A DNA stretch of 64,000 bases from Agarivorans albus (GCF_019670105.1 NZ_AP023032.1:437501-501500); one strand, 5' to 3'; positions 54,513 through 63,638 are shown, counted from the first letter of the stretch. Numbers and translations are program-made. The notes: generated by a model from the sequence alone, not told the origin.

Positions 54513-56276
54513 TCAATCTACCTTTGAGCTTGAATCTATGTGTAATGTGGATGAATCAGCTGGTGGCAGTTGAAAACGAAAGGTATTGCGGCCGTTTTGC
54601 TTGCTCAAGTAGAGTGCTTTATCGGCCAAATCTATAATCTCTGTTAAACCTATATCAGCACTTTCGGCAATGGATACGCCCACACTGATAGTGATGTGAT
54701 TTTGCTTTTCTACCAAACTAAACTGGTGTGGAATTTCGGCCTTGTTAATGGCCTTTACTAGTCGCTTGGCAGAGAATTCCGCATAGTCGAAATCACTATT
54801 GCTCAAAATCGCAATAAACTCCTCACCACCGTAGCGAGCGATAAGATCGCCCGGACGTTTACAAATCCCCGTAGCAATTAAGGTTTGAGCCACTTTCTCT
54901 AAACATACGTCGCCAGCTGGGTGGCCATAGTGGTCGTTGTATTGTTTAAAGTGGTCAATGTCGATAAGCATAATAGTAATGGGGTAGCCACCACGCTGGG
55001 CGCGTCGCCATTCTTGTTCAAGAAATTCATCGGCACAACGCCGGTTAGGAATGCCGGTAAGGCTGTCGGTAACCGCCAGTTTTTCTAGTTCGCGATAGGC
55101 GGTGCGTAGCTCCTGTTGCGAGGCTTCTAAATCCGCCGTGCGCTCTTTTACTCGATCTTCCAATACCATTCTTGCTTGGCGCAAGTCTTGTTTTGCGTTG
55201 CGTTGGCTAAAGTAGAGTAATAAAAATAAGCTCACCGCTACCAGCAAAGAGCTGATGATACCCAGCAGCACGATGTTGCGGGTTCGATAATAAATTTGAA
55301 AAGCTTCGGCTTTGTCGATTTCGGTGGTTAAGCCAAAATCATAAGTGGGTTGCCATGTCCAAGCTCCCACTACTTGTATCCCCCGATAGTCGGGATAGCC
55401 TTTAAGGTTGTAACTGGTAATTCCTTGGGTGGCGCTTTGGGCCATCAAAGTGAGGGTTTTACTGTTCTCGTGGTTGGCTGAGTTGGGATCAGTGATATGC
55501 AAATTGTTGATGGCATCTTGACCTGGTTCCAGCAAGCCTAAGCGGTGCAGCTGCTCATTAAAGCGACTTGCCGAAAGCATTAAGCCATTGCGATCAAAAG
55601 CGTAAGTTTCACCAGAGTCCCAAATTCGACCCAATTGAGTAATTCGACTGAAGTGGTCACTTTGGTTAACACTCACAATAAGCACCGCTTGTAACTGCTT
55701 ATCTGCATTAAATACCGGGGCACTAAAGTACATGTTGTTACTGTGTTTAGTTTGTTGCGGCAAGCCGGTAATAAATAAGGTTTCGCCGGTGAGTACTTGC
55801 TCCATTTTGTCGGTTTTAAATTCAAACAAGGGGTGAGTTTGGTGGATGTCTCTAGACCTATTGGAATAGAGCACCTGCCCGTTTAAGTCACTTAACCAAT
55901 AAGCTTTATCTTGATAGGTCTCCATCATCAGCGCAAAGCTTCGCTTAACGCTGGCTTCTGCGTTGGCGCGCATGATTGAGGGGCTGTCTGGCTGACTAAT
56001 TATGCTAGCAGAACGCACTACCGACTCTGACTGAGCAGCATTGCTTAATTCCAAAAGCCGGTGCTGAATCCAGATATGGTGGGCTTCTTGAGTTGCTCGC
56101 AGTACCGTTTGCAGTGACTCTTTAACCTTGTGTTCTACTTCTTGTTCAATGTTTTCAAGCGCGGTAAAGACAATCGCCAAAATAGCCAAGCTGAATATAG
56201 ACACCATTGCCACAACGGTTCCGAGCTTTATGTATTTTGTCTTGAACTGAGGTGGAGCGGTCTTTCTGTCGGCCAT
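54513..56276 (-). CDS. Membrane-bound diguanylate cyclase (dCache-GGDEF)
   Basis: This 587-residue protein has a membrane helix at about 18-40 and a periplasmic sensor of the double-Cache type (about 45-325). A second membrane helix (about 334-356) leads to a short coiled coil and a GGDEF domain from about 410 to 565. The active site is GGEEF, and the I-site RPGD sits five residues upstream, so product inhibition is likely. It makes c-di-GMP in response to an unknown periplasmic ligand. Confidence 0.92.
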   Translation of the reverse strand: MADRKTAPPQFKTKYIKLGTVVAMVSIFSLAILAIVFTALENIEQEVEHKVKESLQTVLRATQEAHHIWIQHRLLELSNAAQSESVVRSASIISQPDSPSIMRANAEASVKRSFALMMETYQDKAYWLSDLNGQVLYSNRSRDIHQTHPLFEFKTDKMEQVLTGETLFITGLPQQTKHSNNMYFSAPVFNADKQLQAVLIVSVNQSDHFSRITQLGRIWDSGETYAFDRNGLMLSASRFNEQLHRLGLLEPGQDAINNLHITDPNSANHENSKTLTLMAQSATQGITSYNLKGYPDYRGIQVVGAWTWQPTYDFGLTTEIDKAEAFQIYYRTRNIVLLGIISSLLVAVSLFLLLYFSQRNAKQDLRQARMVLEDRVKERTADLEASQQELRTAYRELEKLAVTDSLTGIPNRRCADEFLEQEWRRAQRGGYPITIMLIDIDHFKQYNDHYGHPAGDVCLEKVAQTLIATGICKRPGDLIARYGGEEFIAILSNSDFDYAEFSAKRLVKAINKAEIPHQFSLVEKQNHITISVGVSIAESADIGLTEIIDLADKALYLSKQNGRNTFRFQLPPADSSTLHIDSSSKVD

Positions 56277-56404
56277 TTGACTAGTTGTTTATGTTTGCTT
56301 GATTTTTAACCAGTATGGACGGCTTAGTGAAATGACTCAACCGTATAGAAGAAAATAACTTTTATATCAGCAACTTGCGAAGCTGTTGCTGTGGTTTTTG
56401 TTAA

Positions 56405-56581
56405 TTATTTTTGCTGTGATTCAAGTTGCTCTATTTCTTTCCATAGTTCGTCAGCATCGGCACTTAACATTGAGTAAGTCATAATGTCGCCACGCCGCTG
56501 AGCCAGCATTGCAGACTCCAACAATGCATCGTACTTTTGGCGCTTGCGCTTAAGCGGGTTAGGTTTTAGAAAACTAAACAT
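56405..56581 (-). CDS. DUF6435 (Lacal_2735-like) small protein
   Basis: From ATG 56581 this gives 58 residues: a short FSFLKPNPLKRKRQKYDALL head, then a helical region with MLAQRRGDIMTYSMLSADAD ending in EIEQLESQQK. It matches my memory of the DUF6435/Lacal_2735 family of unknown function. The in-frame GTG at 56587 overlaps the ribosome binding site (aaggag) and is not used. Confidence 0.75.
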   Translation of the reverse strand: MFSFLKPNPLKRKRQKYDALLESAMLAQRRGDIMTYSMLSADADELWKEIEQLESQQK

Positions 56582-56660
56582 AGACACTCCTTTGTTATTA
56601 ACAATAGAACGCTTTAAGGCAGTAAATAGTTCTCAAGTATGCGGGAAAAAGATGACTTTT

Positions 56661-57122
56661 TTATGAGGACTGGTTATTGCGGTTTAAAATAACCGGTCCT
56701 TGTCCTTCGCTGGCGAGTTGGTCATCGGGGTTATAGAGCGGGCAGCTTTTCATGGATAAACAACCACATCCGATGCAGCCAGTGAGGGAGTCGCGTAAAT
56801 TCTCCAGCTGTTTGATACGTTGGTTTAGTATATCGCGCCATTGCTGTGAGAGCGCTTCCCAGTCGGTTTTATTAGGGGTACGTTGATTGGGGAGTTTGGC
56901 GAAAGCTGCTTTTATCTCTGCCAAACTTATCCCCATTTTTTGAGCAGCCTTAATGACCGATACCCGCCGCAGTACATCGGGATGATAGCGCCGCTGATTA
57001 CCGTGATTACGCCAACTATTAATTAAACCTTTAGTTTCGTAAAAGTGCAGTGTAGACACCTTAATACCACAGCGTTTAGCCACAATACCAACAGACAAGG
57101 CCTGTTTAGGTCGATCTTGCAT
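56661..57122 (-). CDS. soxR: Redox-sensitive transcriptional activator SoxR
   Basis: SoxR is a MerR-family regulator carrying a [2Fe-2S] cluster that senses redox-cycling drugs. The 153 residues (E. coli 154) have the MerR helix-turn-helix (VGIVAKRCGIKVSTLHFYETKG near 12). The cluster-binding cysteines are in CIGCGCLSMKSCPLY near 115, with spacing C-x2-C-x-C-x5-C. It is divergent from a VOC-family gene across a SoxR-box-like dyad. No soxS is visible, as is usual outside enterics. Confidence 0.96.
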   Translation of the reverse strand: MQDRPKQALSVGIVAKRCGIKVSTLHFYETKGLINSWRNHGNQRRYHPDVLRRVSVIKAAQKMGISLAEIKAAFAKLPNQRTPNKTDWEALSQQWRDILNQRIKQLENLRDSLTGCIGCGCLSMKSCPLYNPDDQLASEGQGPVILNRNNQSS

Positions 57123-57163
57123 AGCTACTTCCTACAAATTTTAAAGATTAGGTAAAAAATCTC

Positions 57164-57194
57164 TTTACCTCAACTTAAGTTCAGGTTTTAGGCT
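57164..57194 (+). promoter_or_regulatory. SoxR-box-like dyad in an overlong promoter
   Basis: CCTCAACTTAAGTTCAGG (57168-57185) closely matches the E. coli SoxR box (CCTCAAGTTAACTTGAGG). It lies between TTTACC (57164-57169) and TAGGCT (57189-57194), a 19-nt spacer typical of MerR-family-activated promoters, oriented toward the VOC gene. Confidence 0.75.
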
Positions 57195-57253
57195 GATAAG
57201 CACAGTATCAATAAATAGCTTTAATTAGCACTAAAAGCGCAAAGGAGAACACG

Positions 57254-57670
57254 ATGCAATTAGAACATCTGAACTTAGTGGTAAAAGACATGCAGCAAAC
57301 CTTGGCTTTTTATCAGGCGGCTTTTCCTCATTGGCAAGTGAGAGGAGAGGGTAAGCAAACTTGGTATGGGGTAGAGCGGCATTGGTTACATTTTGGCGAT
57401 GATGACCAATACCTTACGTTTAACGATCAAGGTTATGGGGAGAATCGGCCGCTTGAAGGGAATCAAATAGGTATGGCGCATTTTGCTTATATTACGGCTG
57501 ATTTAGACGGTTTAATTACTCGTATGTTAAATGCAGGCTTTCAGATTCACCATGAAGGGGCCCAAAGTAGCCATCGTCGTAATGTGTATTTTCGCGATCC
57601 GAATAACTTTGAAGTGGAGTTTGTTGAGTATTCATCAGACTTGCCCGAAGAGCGTAATCGTTACGAGTAG
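57254..57670 (+). CDS. VOC family (glyoxalase/bleomycin resistance-like) protein
   Basis: This 138-residue metalloenzyme-like protein has paired VOC motifs: LEHLNLVVKDMQQTLAFYQAAF at the start and a second unit with GMAHFAYITADLDGL and NVYFRDPNNFEVEFVEY. Likely metal ligands are His (LEHLNL), His (MAHFAY) and Glu (EVEFVE). The reaction is unknown. Its position behind a SoxR-type box suggests an oxidative or electrophile defence role. Confidence 0.87.
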   Translation: MQLEHLNLVVKDMQQTLAFYQAAFPHWQVRGEGKQTWYGVERHWLHFGDDDQYLTFNDQGYGENRPLEGNQIGMAHFAYITADLDGLITRMLNAGFQIHHEGAQSSHRRNVYFRDPNNFEVEFVEYSSDLPEERNRYE

Positions 57671-57693
57671 CGCAAGGCCTAACTCACTATCCC

Positions 57694-57721
57694 AAAAGCC
57701 TGATTTTTATCAGGCTTTTTT
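57694..57721 (+). terminator. Intrinsic terminator after the VOC gene
   Basis: AAAAGCCTGA and TCAGGCTTTT form a stem with a 6-nt loop and a T run. Confidence 0.92.
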
Positions 57722-57739
57722 GTTTCTTTCATAAAACTC

Positions 57740-57771
57740 TTGACCCTATACCTAGCTACAGGGTTTATCAT
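57740..57771 (+). promoter_or_regulatory. MerR-type promoter with metal-regulator dyad
   Basis: TTGACC (57740-57745) and a TATCAT/TTATCA -10 are separated by 19-20 nt. The spacer carries the dyad ACCCTATACCTAGCTACAGGGT, with matching ACCCT and AGGGT ends. This is the layout of MerR/ZntR/CadR operators, and it drives the regulator gene and the downstream efflux permease together. Confidence 0.75.
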
Positions 57772-57791
57772 AAAAGAAATGGAGGATGGTT

Positions 57792-58199
57792 ATGTACAAG
57801 ATTGGTGAGCTAGCAAAGCTAAGTGGTTTGACGGTGGAAACCTTGCGTTTTTACGAACGCAAAGGTTTGTTGGTGCCGACTGCACGTGGCGAGAACCTCT
57901 ACCGTATGTACAGCAAGCAAGATTTAGCGCGGTTGAGGTTTATCCAGCGCGCTAAACAAGCCGGTTTATCAATAAAAGATATATTGGAGCTACTTACTCT
58001 GCGAGAGCATGCAGAAACCGCCAGCTGTAACGATGTTAGCAATGTTGTAGGGCAAAAACTGGCTAAGGTGCAGCAGCAACTAGCAGAGCTAAAAGCCTTC
58101 GAAACAACCCTTAAAACTCTTCACGATGCCTGCTGTGGCGGAGAAGAAAGTGCACGTTCCTGTTCAATACTAAAGGCCTTAGATGATGCTATTGAATAA
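57792..58199 (+). CDS. MerR family metal-responsive regulator (ZntR-like)
   Basis: From ATG 57792 (6 nt after ggagg) this is 135 residues. The helix-turn-helix is YKIGELAKLSGLTVETLRFYER. A long dimerisation helix ends in a cysteine-containing metal loop, DACCGGEESARSCSIL near 116, plus a further Cys near 74. These suit a Zn2+/Cd2+/Pb2+-type sensor. An ATG at 57786 overlaps the ribosome binding site. The stop overlaps the permease start. Confidence 0.88.
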   Translation: MYKIGELAKLSGLTVETLRFYERKGLLVPTARGENLYRMYSKQDLARLRFIQRAKQAGLSIKDILELLTLREHAETASCNDVSNVVGQKLAKVQQQLAELKAFETTLKTLHDACCGGEESARSCSILKALDDAIE

Positions 58200-59232
58200 C
58201 TTTATAAACCTTTTCTTAAGCGCAGCCCCATGGTTGTTTTTGGGCTTTGTGATTGCAGCTAGCCTTAAGTTAGGCTTACCTAGCCGTTGGTTAGCTAAGC
58301 ACTTGGGTAACAGTAAAGCCAGCACCACAGTTAAAGCCGCATTTATTGGTGCGCCGCTGCCTTTGTGTTCTTGTGGGGTGATTCCCGCGGCCATGGGATT
58401 GCGCCGCGCTGGCGCGTCTAAAAGTGCCACTACCTCATTTTTAATTGCCACTCCAGAAACTGGGGTAGATTCAGTAGCCGTTTCTTATGCCCTGTTAGGG
58501 CCGGTAATGGCGGTTGTGAGGCCAATCGCGGCAATAGTAAGTGCAATTGTAGCCGGCTTATTGGTTGGCAAAGGCGAGGACGAGTCAGCCAGCACTACCG
58601 AGGTTAAAAGCTGTTGTAGTGGCAAAAATAGTTGTGCCAGTGAGGTCAAGCCTTCGCCAGCGCAGAGCAGGAAAAAAGTTAATACCAAACAATGGCTGCA
58701 AAGTTTTGTAGAGTTAGTGGAAGATAGCTACTTGTGGCTAGTGTTGGGCTTAGTCTTTGCGGCACTCATTCAAACTTACTTGCCCGAAAGCTTTATGACT
58801 CGATGGGGGCAAGGATGGATCACCATGGTGATAATGGTGTTGGTGGGGATCCCCATGTACATTTGTGCCACTGCTTCAACCCCAATTGCCGCGGGCTTAA
58901 TTATTGCGGGTATTTCTCCAGGAGCTGCCTTGGTATTTATGTTGGCTGGCCCAGCCACTAACATCGCAACACTAATGTTGGTTCGCCAAGAAATGGGCAT
59001 GCGGGCATTAGTCGCTTATTTGGTTGGGGTGGTTGCTAGTGCTATGGCATTTGGTTGGGGATTAGATTGGGCCGTTGCTCAATGGCAGTGGCAAGTAAAC
59101 CCGGTAGAGTGGCAAGAGCATCAACTTGTTACTAGCTGGTGGGTCTTGAGTAGTAGTGCCGTGATTGCAGTATTGATGGCTGTTGCGGGGATTAAAGATG
59201 CACGGCAGCGCTGGTTTAGCGCTACCGTATAA
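58183..59232 (+). CDS. SO_0444-type Cu/Zn efflux permease (YraQ/DUF318 family)
   Basis: This 349-residue membrane permease has about eight helices in two halves. Each half has a cysteine-containing conserved motif: APLPLCSCGVIPAAMGLRRAGASKSATTSF near 57 and VGIPMYICATASTPIAAGLI near 220. The central cytoplasmic loop is cysteine-rich (KSCCSGKNSCASE) and may bind metal. It overlaps the MerR gene by 17 nt and shares its metal-regulated promoter. The metal is inferred. Confidence 0.88.
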   Translation: MMLLNNFINLFLSAAPWLFLGFVIAASLKLGLPSRWLAKHLGNSKASTTVKAAFIGAPLPLCSCGVIPAAMGLRRAGASKSATTSFLIATPETGVDSVAVSYALLGPVMAVVRPIAAIVSAIVAGLLVGKGEDESASTTEVKSCCSGKNSCASEVKPSPAQSRKKVNTKQWLQSFVELVEDSYLWLVLGLVFAALIQTYLPESFMTRWGQGWITMVIMVLVGIPMYICATASTPIAAGLIIAGISPGAALVFMLAGPATNIATLMLVRQEMGMRALVAYLVGVVASAMAFGWGLDWAVAQWQWQVNPVEWQEHQLVTSWWVLSSSAVIAVLMAVAGIKDARQRWFSATV

Positions 59233-59241
59233 AACTAAGAC

Positions 59242-59649
59242 TTAGCTTTTAGGTACGCGCTTAAACATTGCACCGTTGTTTAAGCGTAAGTTCTCGCCAT
59301 CACTCACTAAGGGTTTTTCTAGCGCTTGCACAAATTCCATTTCAATTTTGTTTGCCATATCGTCACACAACATGCGGGTCATGCCTATTGGTTGGGTAAC
59401 GTTGAGTTGCTTTCCATCCCACTCTGCCTGGCCAAAAAAGTTATTGCAGCCTGTGGTGCCAGAAATTTTAAAGCCATTTTCATTTTCTTCTAAGGTAAAT
59501 GCTGGCAGCTTAATATCTGCAATGTTGTAGAAATCACCCGTCATATACCAACGGCTATCTGCTAAGTCCATGCTTGGCTCCGATTGTTTACTGGCACAGC
59601 CGGCTAAACCTAGGGTTAAAGTTAAGCCAATAAGTAGCTGTTTATTCAT
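59242..59649 (-). CDS. META-domain lipoprotein
   Basis: From ATG 59649 this gives 135 residues. The signal peptide has lipobox LAGC near residue 18. The mature META domain contains SRWYMTGDFYN, FKISGTTGCNNFFGQAEW and MTRMLCDD with two cysteines, resembling HslJ-type proteins. Function is unknown, with a link to heat/novobiocin tolerance for E. coli HslJ. It is convergent with the permease gene with a 9-nt gap. Confidence 0.85.
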   Translation of the reverse strand: MNKQLLIGLTLTLGLAGCASKQSEPSMDLADSRWYMTGDFYNIADIKLPAFTLEENENGFKISGTTGCNNFFGQAEWDGKQLNVTQPIGMTRMLCDDMANKIEMEFVQALEKPLVSDGENLRLNNGAMFKRVPKS

Positions 59650-59891
59650 GGTTGTTACCTCAAGTAAGCACAAAAACTATTTCAGGCTATTGTAGAACAC
59701 AGCGGCCAAGAAAAGTTCGATTATTGATAAATTTAATGTTTTTTTGAGCAGGCGTTTTGATCAACACAAGCAGTAACTATTAGGCTATTTGCTGCTAAGT
59801 TCGCTTCAAATGCGAGATGTTTCACACTTATTGCTCAGTTCTCGTCCTATGCTCTGCTCATCAATCATTGGACGATATTAAGTAGGTAAAC

Positions 59892-60659
59892 ATGAACCAG
59901 CAAGCGAGTGTATTTCATCTTGGCTTAAACCCAGAGATGCTAAAAGGCGCAACTTTAGCCATTATTCCTGGCGACCCGCAGCGCGTAGAACGTATTGCCT
60001 CGTTATTAGAAGAACCGGAATTTTTAGCCTCGCAGCGTGAATTTACCTCTTACCTAGGTAAATTGGACGGTACACCCGTTGTAGTATGTTCAACCGGCAT
60101 TGGCGGGCCGTCCACTTCAATTGCAGTTGAAGAGCTGGCACAACTAGGTATTCGCACCTTCTTGCGGGTAGGTACTACCGGCGCTATTCAGCCACATATT
60201 AATGTGGGTGATGTAATCGTAACTACCGCTTCGGTTCGCTTAGACGGCGCCAGCAGCCACTTTGCTCCCATGCAGTTTCCTGCGGTAGCCGACTTTTCTT
60301 GTATGCAAGCCTTAAATAGTGCGGCATTAGACGCCAAGGCAACCTGCCATGTGGGTGTAACTGCTTCTAGCGATACCTTTTACCCAGGCCAAGAGCGTTA
60401 CGACACGGTGTCTGGCCGCGTAGTTAAAGCCTTCCAAGGTTCAATGGAAGAATGGCAAGCCATGGGCGTACTTAACTTTGAAATGGAAAGCGCCACTTTA
60501 TTTACTATGTGTGCCTCGCAAGGCTTAAAAGCAGGCTGTGTAGCAGGCGTGATTGTGAATAGAACCCAGCAAGAGATCCCAGACGAAAGCTTGATGAAAA
60601 ACACCGAACACCAAGCAGTAAACATTGTTGTTGAAGCCGCACGTAAGATGCTCGGCTAA
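59892..60659 (+). CDS. udp: Uridine phosphorylase
   Basis: Udp cleaves uridine to uracil and ribose-1-phosphate in nucleoside salvage. The 255 residues (E. coli 253) begin [20 protein letters not shown]. The phosphate site is in [13 protein letters not shown]. The substrate motif [19 protein letters not shown] is near 200. Two terminator-like hairpins follow. Confidence 0.97.
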   Translation: MNQQASVFHLGLNPEMLKGATLAIIPGDPQRVERIASLLEEPEFLASQREFTSYLGKLDGTPVVVCSTGIGGPSTSIAVEELAQLGIRTFLRVGTTGAIQPHINVGDVIVTTASVRLDGASSHFAPMQFPAVADFSCMQALNSAALDAKATCHVGVTASSDTFYPGQERYDTVSGRVVKAFQGSMEEWQAMGVLNFEMESATLFTMCASQGLKAGCVAGVIVNRTQQEIPDESLMKNTEHQAVNIVVEAARKMLG

Positions 60660-60667
60660 ACACAAAG

Positions 60668-60697
60668 TGCCAATACATTTTGTCTGATGTATTGGCA
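60668..60697 (+). terminator. Hairpin just after udp
   Basis: TGCCAATACAT and ATGTATTGGCA form an 11-bp perfect stem with an 8-nt loop, starting 8 nt after the udp stop. There is no T run, so it probably acts as a 3' stabiliser or weak terminator. Confidence 0.6.
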
Positions 60698-60714
60698 GTC
60701 CTTTCCAAATTTGT

Positions 60715-60749
60715 GCCCAGTAAATCGCTAAGGTCTACTGGGCTTTTTT
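60715..60749 (+). terminator. Intrinsic terminator downstream of udp
   Basis: GCCCAGTA and TACTGGGC form an 8-bp stem followed by T6. The remaining sequence to 60964 is AT-rich and shows no gene. It probably holds the promoter of the MBOAT gene, but no clear hexamers stand out. Confidence 0.9.
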
Positions 60750-60964
60750 GTTCGCTCTAACGGAGTTATCGGCGATCTCTGTAAAAATAATAGCATTTAA
60801 ATCAGCGTCTTAATTTGTAGAGGTGTAACTTAAGCGCTTGCTTTGATGGGTTTTGATGTTTAGCGTATTGCTCTTCAGCATTTATCTAAAAAATGTAAAG
60901 TAAAGATCTTGAAGCGTTCTCAAGCTAGAATAAAAAAAACTTTGTCGGTGGCGTCAACAATTTA

Positions 60965-62440
60965 ATGCTATTTAATTCTTACGCTTTTGTTTTCCTATTT
61001 TTACCCACTGTATGCTTAGTGTATTTTTGGATTGGAAACCGAGGGCATCATCGGGTTGCTGTTTCTTGGTTGGTGGGGGCATCTTTATTTTTTTACGGAT
61101 GGTGGAACCCAGCGTATTTGGGACTCATTATGGGGTCTATGTTGTTCAATTACGCAATAGGGGTGCAACTTAATCATCGTGCAAGTGGCCATTCGAATAG
61201 AAAGCTGATTCTGGTTTTTGGAATAACTTTGAACCTGGCTTTATTGGCTTATTATAAGTATGCCAATTTTTTTGTAGATAACTTCAACCTCGTTATTTCA
61301 GGCAATATTCATTTAGAATCGATTGTTCTTCCTTTGGCTATTTCTTTTTTCACTTTTCAGCAAGTCGCCTACCTTATAGATGCTTATCGTGAAGAGACAA
61401 GAGAGTATAATTTTCTTCAATACTGCTTATTCGTGACGTTTTTCCCTCAGCTTATAGCAGGCCCTATTGTTCACCACAAAGAAATGATGCCGCAGTTTTT
61501 GGATGATAGTTGCTACCAATATAACCCTAAAAAAGTTGCTACCGGATTGTGTTTGTTTATTTTGGGCTTAGCTAAGAAGGTGCTGATTGCAGATGAGTTG
61601 TCGGTTTATGTGTCTCAGGTATTTACAGCAGCAGAACAGGGAGTTGTATTAGCCCCTATTGAAGCTTGGTATGGAGCCTTAAGTTATACATTTCAGCTGT
61701 ATTTTGATTTCTCTGGCTATGCAGATATGGCTATAGGTGTAGCTTTACTGTTTGGTATATCCCTTCCATTTAACTTTAATTCTCCATATAAATCGTTAAA
61801 CATTATAGAGTTTTGGCGAAGATGGCATATTACTCTTTCTCGTTTCTTACGAGACTATGTTTATATACCTTTGGGAGGTAATCGCTTAGGAAGCTTCAGA
61901 AGATACCAAAATTTGCTAATAACTATGTTACTCGGAGGTTTGTGGCACGGGGCTGGATGGACATTCATTATTTGGGGGGGGATGCACGGTGTGATGTTGG
62001 TTGTTAATCATCAGTGGCATCAATTAACTAGGTTTAAAGCAAATTATTATTTACCACGACAGGTGAGTATAGGCATCAGCTGGCTTATTACTTTTACATG
62101 TGTAGTGTTTGCATGGGTAGTATTTCGTGCAGAGTCTTTAGAGGTAGCAATGCAGATATGGAAATCTATGCTAGGGCTTAGTCCATTTTATGATAGTAGT
62201 GGGAGCTTATTCTACAATGACCTATTCAGAAAGCATTTTTCTGTAACTAAATGGATATTGGGGTTAACTGTTGCTGTATTGGTTTTACCAAATAGCTTGC
62301 AGATTGTCGGTTTACTTCCCGGTGCTGATAAAGTTAGATTCCGAGCTAACTTTGTTTGGGCTGTTTTGATTTCAATTCTTGCACTACATGTCATTCTTAA
62401 TATGAATAACGTTAGTGAGTTCCTGTATTTTCGGTTTTGA
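60965..62440 (+). CDS. MBOAT family O-acyltransferase (AlgI/PatA-like)
   Basis: This 491-residue polytopic membrane protein moves acyl groups to extracytoplasmic substrates. It shows FFTFQQVAYLIDAYREETRE near 125, FPQLIAGPIVHHKEMMPQF near 157, WRRWHITLSRFLRDYVYIPLGGNR near 280 and the catalytic His in LGGLWHGAGWTFIIWGGMHG near 325. The ribosome binding site is weak. It is followed by an SGNH partner, as in AlgI/AlgJ-type pairs. No polysaccharide synthesis genes are adjacent. Confidence 0.93.
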   Translation: MLFNSYAFVFLFLPTVCLVYFWIGNRGHHRVAVSWLVGASLFFYGWWNPAYLGLIMGSMLFNYAIGVQLNHRASGHSNRKLILVFGITLNLALLAYYKYANFFVDNFNLVISGNIHLESIVLPLAISFFTFQQVAYLIDAYREETREYNFLQYCLFVTFFPQLIAGPIVHHKEMMPQFLDDSCYQYNPKKVATGLCLFILGLAKKVLIADELSVYVSQVFTAAEQGVVLAPIEAWYGALSYTFQLYFDFSGYADMAIGVALLFGISLPFNFNSPYKSLNIIEFWRRWHITLSRFLRDYVYIPLGGNRLGSFRRYQNLLITMLLGGLWHGAGWTFIIWGGMHGVMLVVNHQWHQLTRFKANYYLPRQVSIGISWLITFTCVVFAWVVFRAESLEVAMQIWKSMLGLSPFYDSSGSLFYNDLFRKHFSVTKWILGLTVAVLVLPNSLQIVGLLPGADKVRFRANFVWAVLISILALHVILNMNNVSEFLYFRF

Positions 62441-62442
62441 TT

Positions 62443-63504
62443 ATGTCTAGTTTTCATCGTTTTAATTGTCTTGTCATTTTGTCTATTGGTTTTTTCAGTA
62501 TTGTATTGGTGGCGACTAGTGCATATTTGGAATCACCGACCATAGGCAACTTAACTCGAACTGCCGGATTCAGTGAGAATGATTTTGGATGGAACCTGCC
62601 CCAAAATTTTTATCGCGATGCACTTTTTCAAAAAAATAAGAAAAGCTACCAATTCTATAGTGACGTAGTCGTGCTAGGTGATTCATTTTCACAGGATGAT
62701 CTTAATAACAACTGGGTGAACTACTTTGTTGAAGCTACTGGGCTTACCGCACAAGTGCTACACTTTAATCAGGGTGGAGCCAGTCGACTGCTATCTAGCC
62801 CATTGTTTCTGGAAAAACCACCAAAGCTATTTGTTTTTCAAAGTGTAGAAGCAAGCTTATATAAACGTTCCTCACAAAAAGACTGTCAGTTCCCACAGAA
62901 AATTTCTCACTCAGAGTTACCAACAATTCAACTAGACAATAATCGCCACTATTCAACTTATTCTGTAGCTAGAGAGGTTAATCACTTTAGCTTAGATTTA
63001 GATCAGGCTAGCCATTATCTATTAAAAGCTTTATCCCGAACGATTGGGCTAAACGTTAGTGACACTGTTGCTCTTGAGGTTACGCGCCTGGGGCTGTTTT
63101 CTAGCCAGGTGCAACACCAGCTGTTGATACATGAAAACGACTTCGACAAGCAATATTTGGAGGCTGAAGATCTTGAACTTATGGCCTGTAATTTATTAGC
63201 TATTCAGAAAGCTGTTGAGAAAAATGGTAAAACTCGATTTGTGTTAATGATCGCACCCGACAAATTATCAGCTTATTCGAAGGTTCTTGCTGATCAGCAA
63301 TATGCAAACTTCAGCCTTATTCCCTCATTGGGTAAATACTCTGAGTTATCGATGCTTCGATTGGATAGTTTGATTCAGGACGAAGTTGAACGTGGAACTG
63401 TTGATATTTACTTGCCGAATGACACACACTGGGGATCTGAAGGATATAGATTTGCAGCAGAACAGTTAATCGATTATCTAAATTCGAGTGCTAATAGACC
63501 TTAG
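62443..63504 (+). CDS. AlgJ/AlgX-like SGNH hydrolase-fold protein
   Basis: This 353-residue protein has an N-terminal membrane anchor (about 8-28) and a periplasmic SGNH domain. The catalytic motifs are VVLGDSFSQDD (Ser near 82) and the C-terminal YLPNDTHWGSEGYRF with the Asp/His dyad near 325. Such partners of MBOAT proteins O-acetylate polysaccharides. It starts 2 nt after the MBOAT stop, and a TTG two codons upstream is an alternative start. Confidence 0.85.
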   Translation: MSSFHRFNCLVILSIGFFSIVLVATSAYLESPTIGNLTRTAGFSENDFGWNLPQNFYRDALFQKNKKSYQFYSDVVVLGDSFSQDDLNNNWVNYFVEATGLTAQVLHFNQGGASRLLSSPLFLEKPPKLFVFQSVEASLYKRSSQKDCQFPQKISHSELPTIQLDNNRHYSTYSVAREVNHFSLDLDQASHYLLKALSRTIGLNVSDTVALEVTRLGLFSSQVQHQLLIHENDFDKQYLEAEDLELMACNLLAIQKAVEKNGKTRFVLMIAPDKLSAYSKVLADQQYANFSLIPSLGKYSELSMLRLDSLIQDEVERGTVDIYLPNDTHWGSEGYRFAAEQLIDYLNSSANRP

Positions 63505-63577
63505 CTTAAGGAAGTGAGCTGTCAGGAAAATGAATGATTTAAGCTCAAGTTAGTACATTGTAATAGCTAGAAAAAAT

Positions 63578-63614
63578 AAAAAAGCCAAAGTGAAATTACT
63601 CACTTTGGCTTTTT
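63578..63614 (+). terminator. Bidirectional intrinsic terminator between the SGNH gene and fis
   Basis: GCCAAAGTGA and TCACTTTGGC form a 10-bp stem with a 6-nt loop, flanked by A and T runs. It serves both converging genes. Confidence 0.93.
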
Positions 63615-63638
63615 AATCAATGCCTTATGAACAGATGT

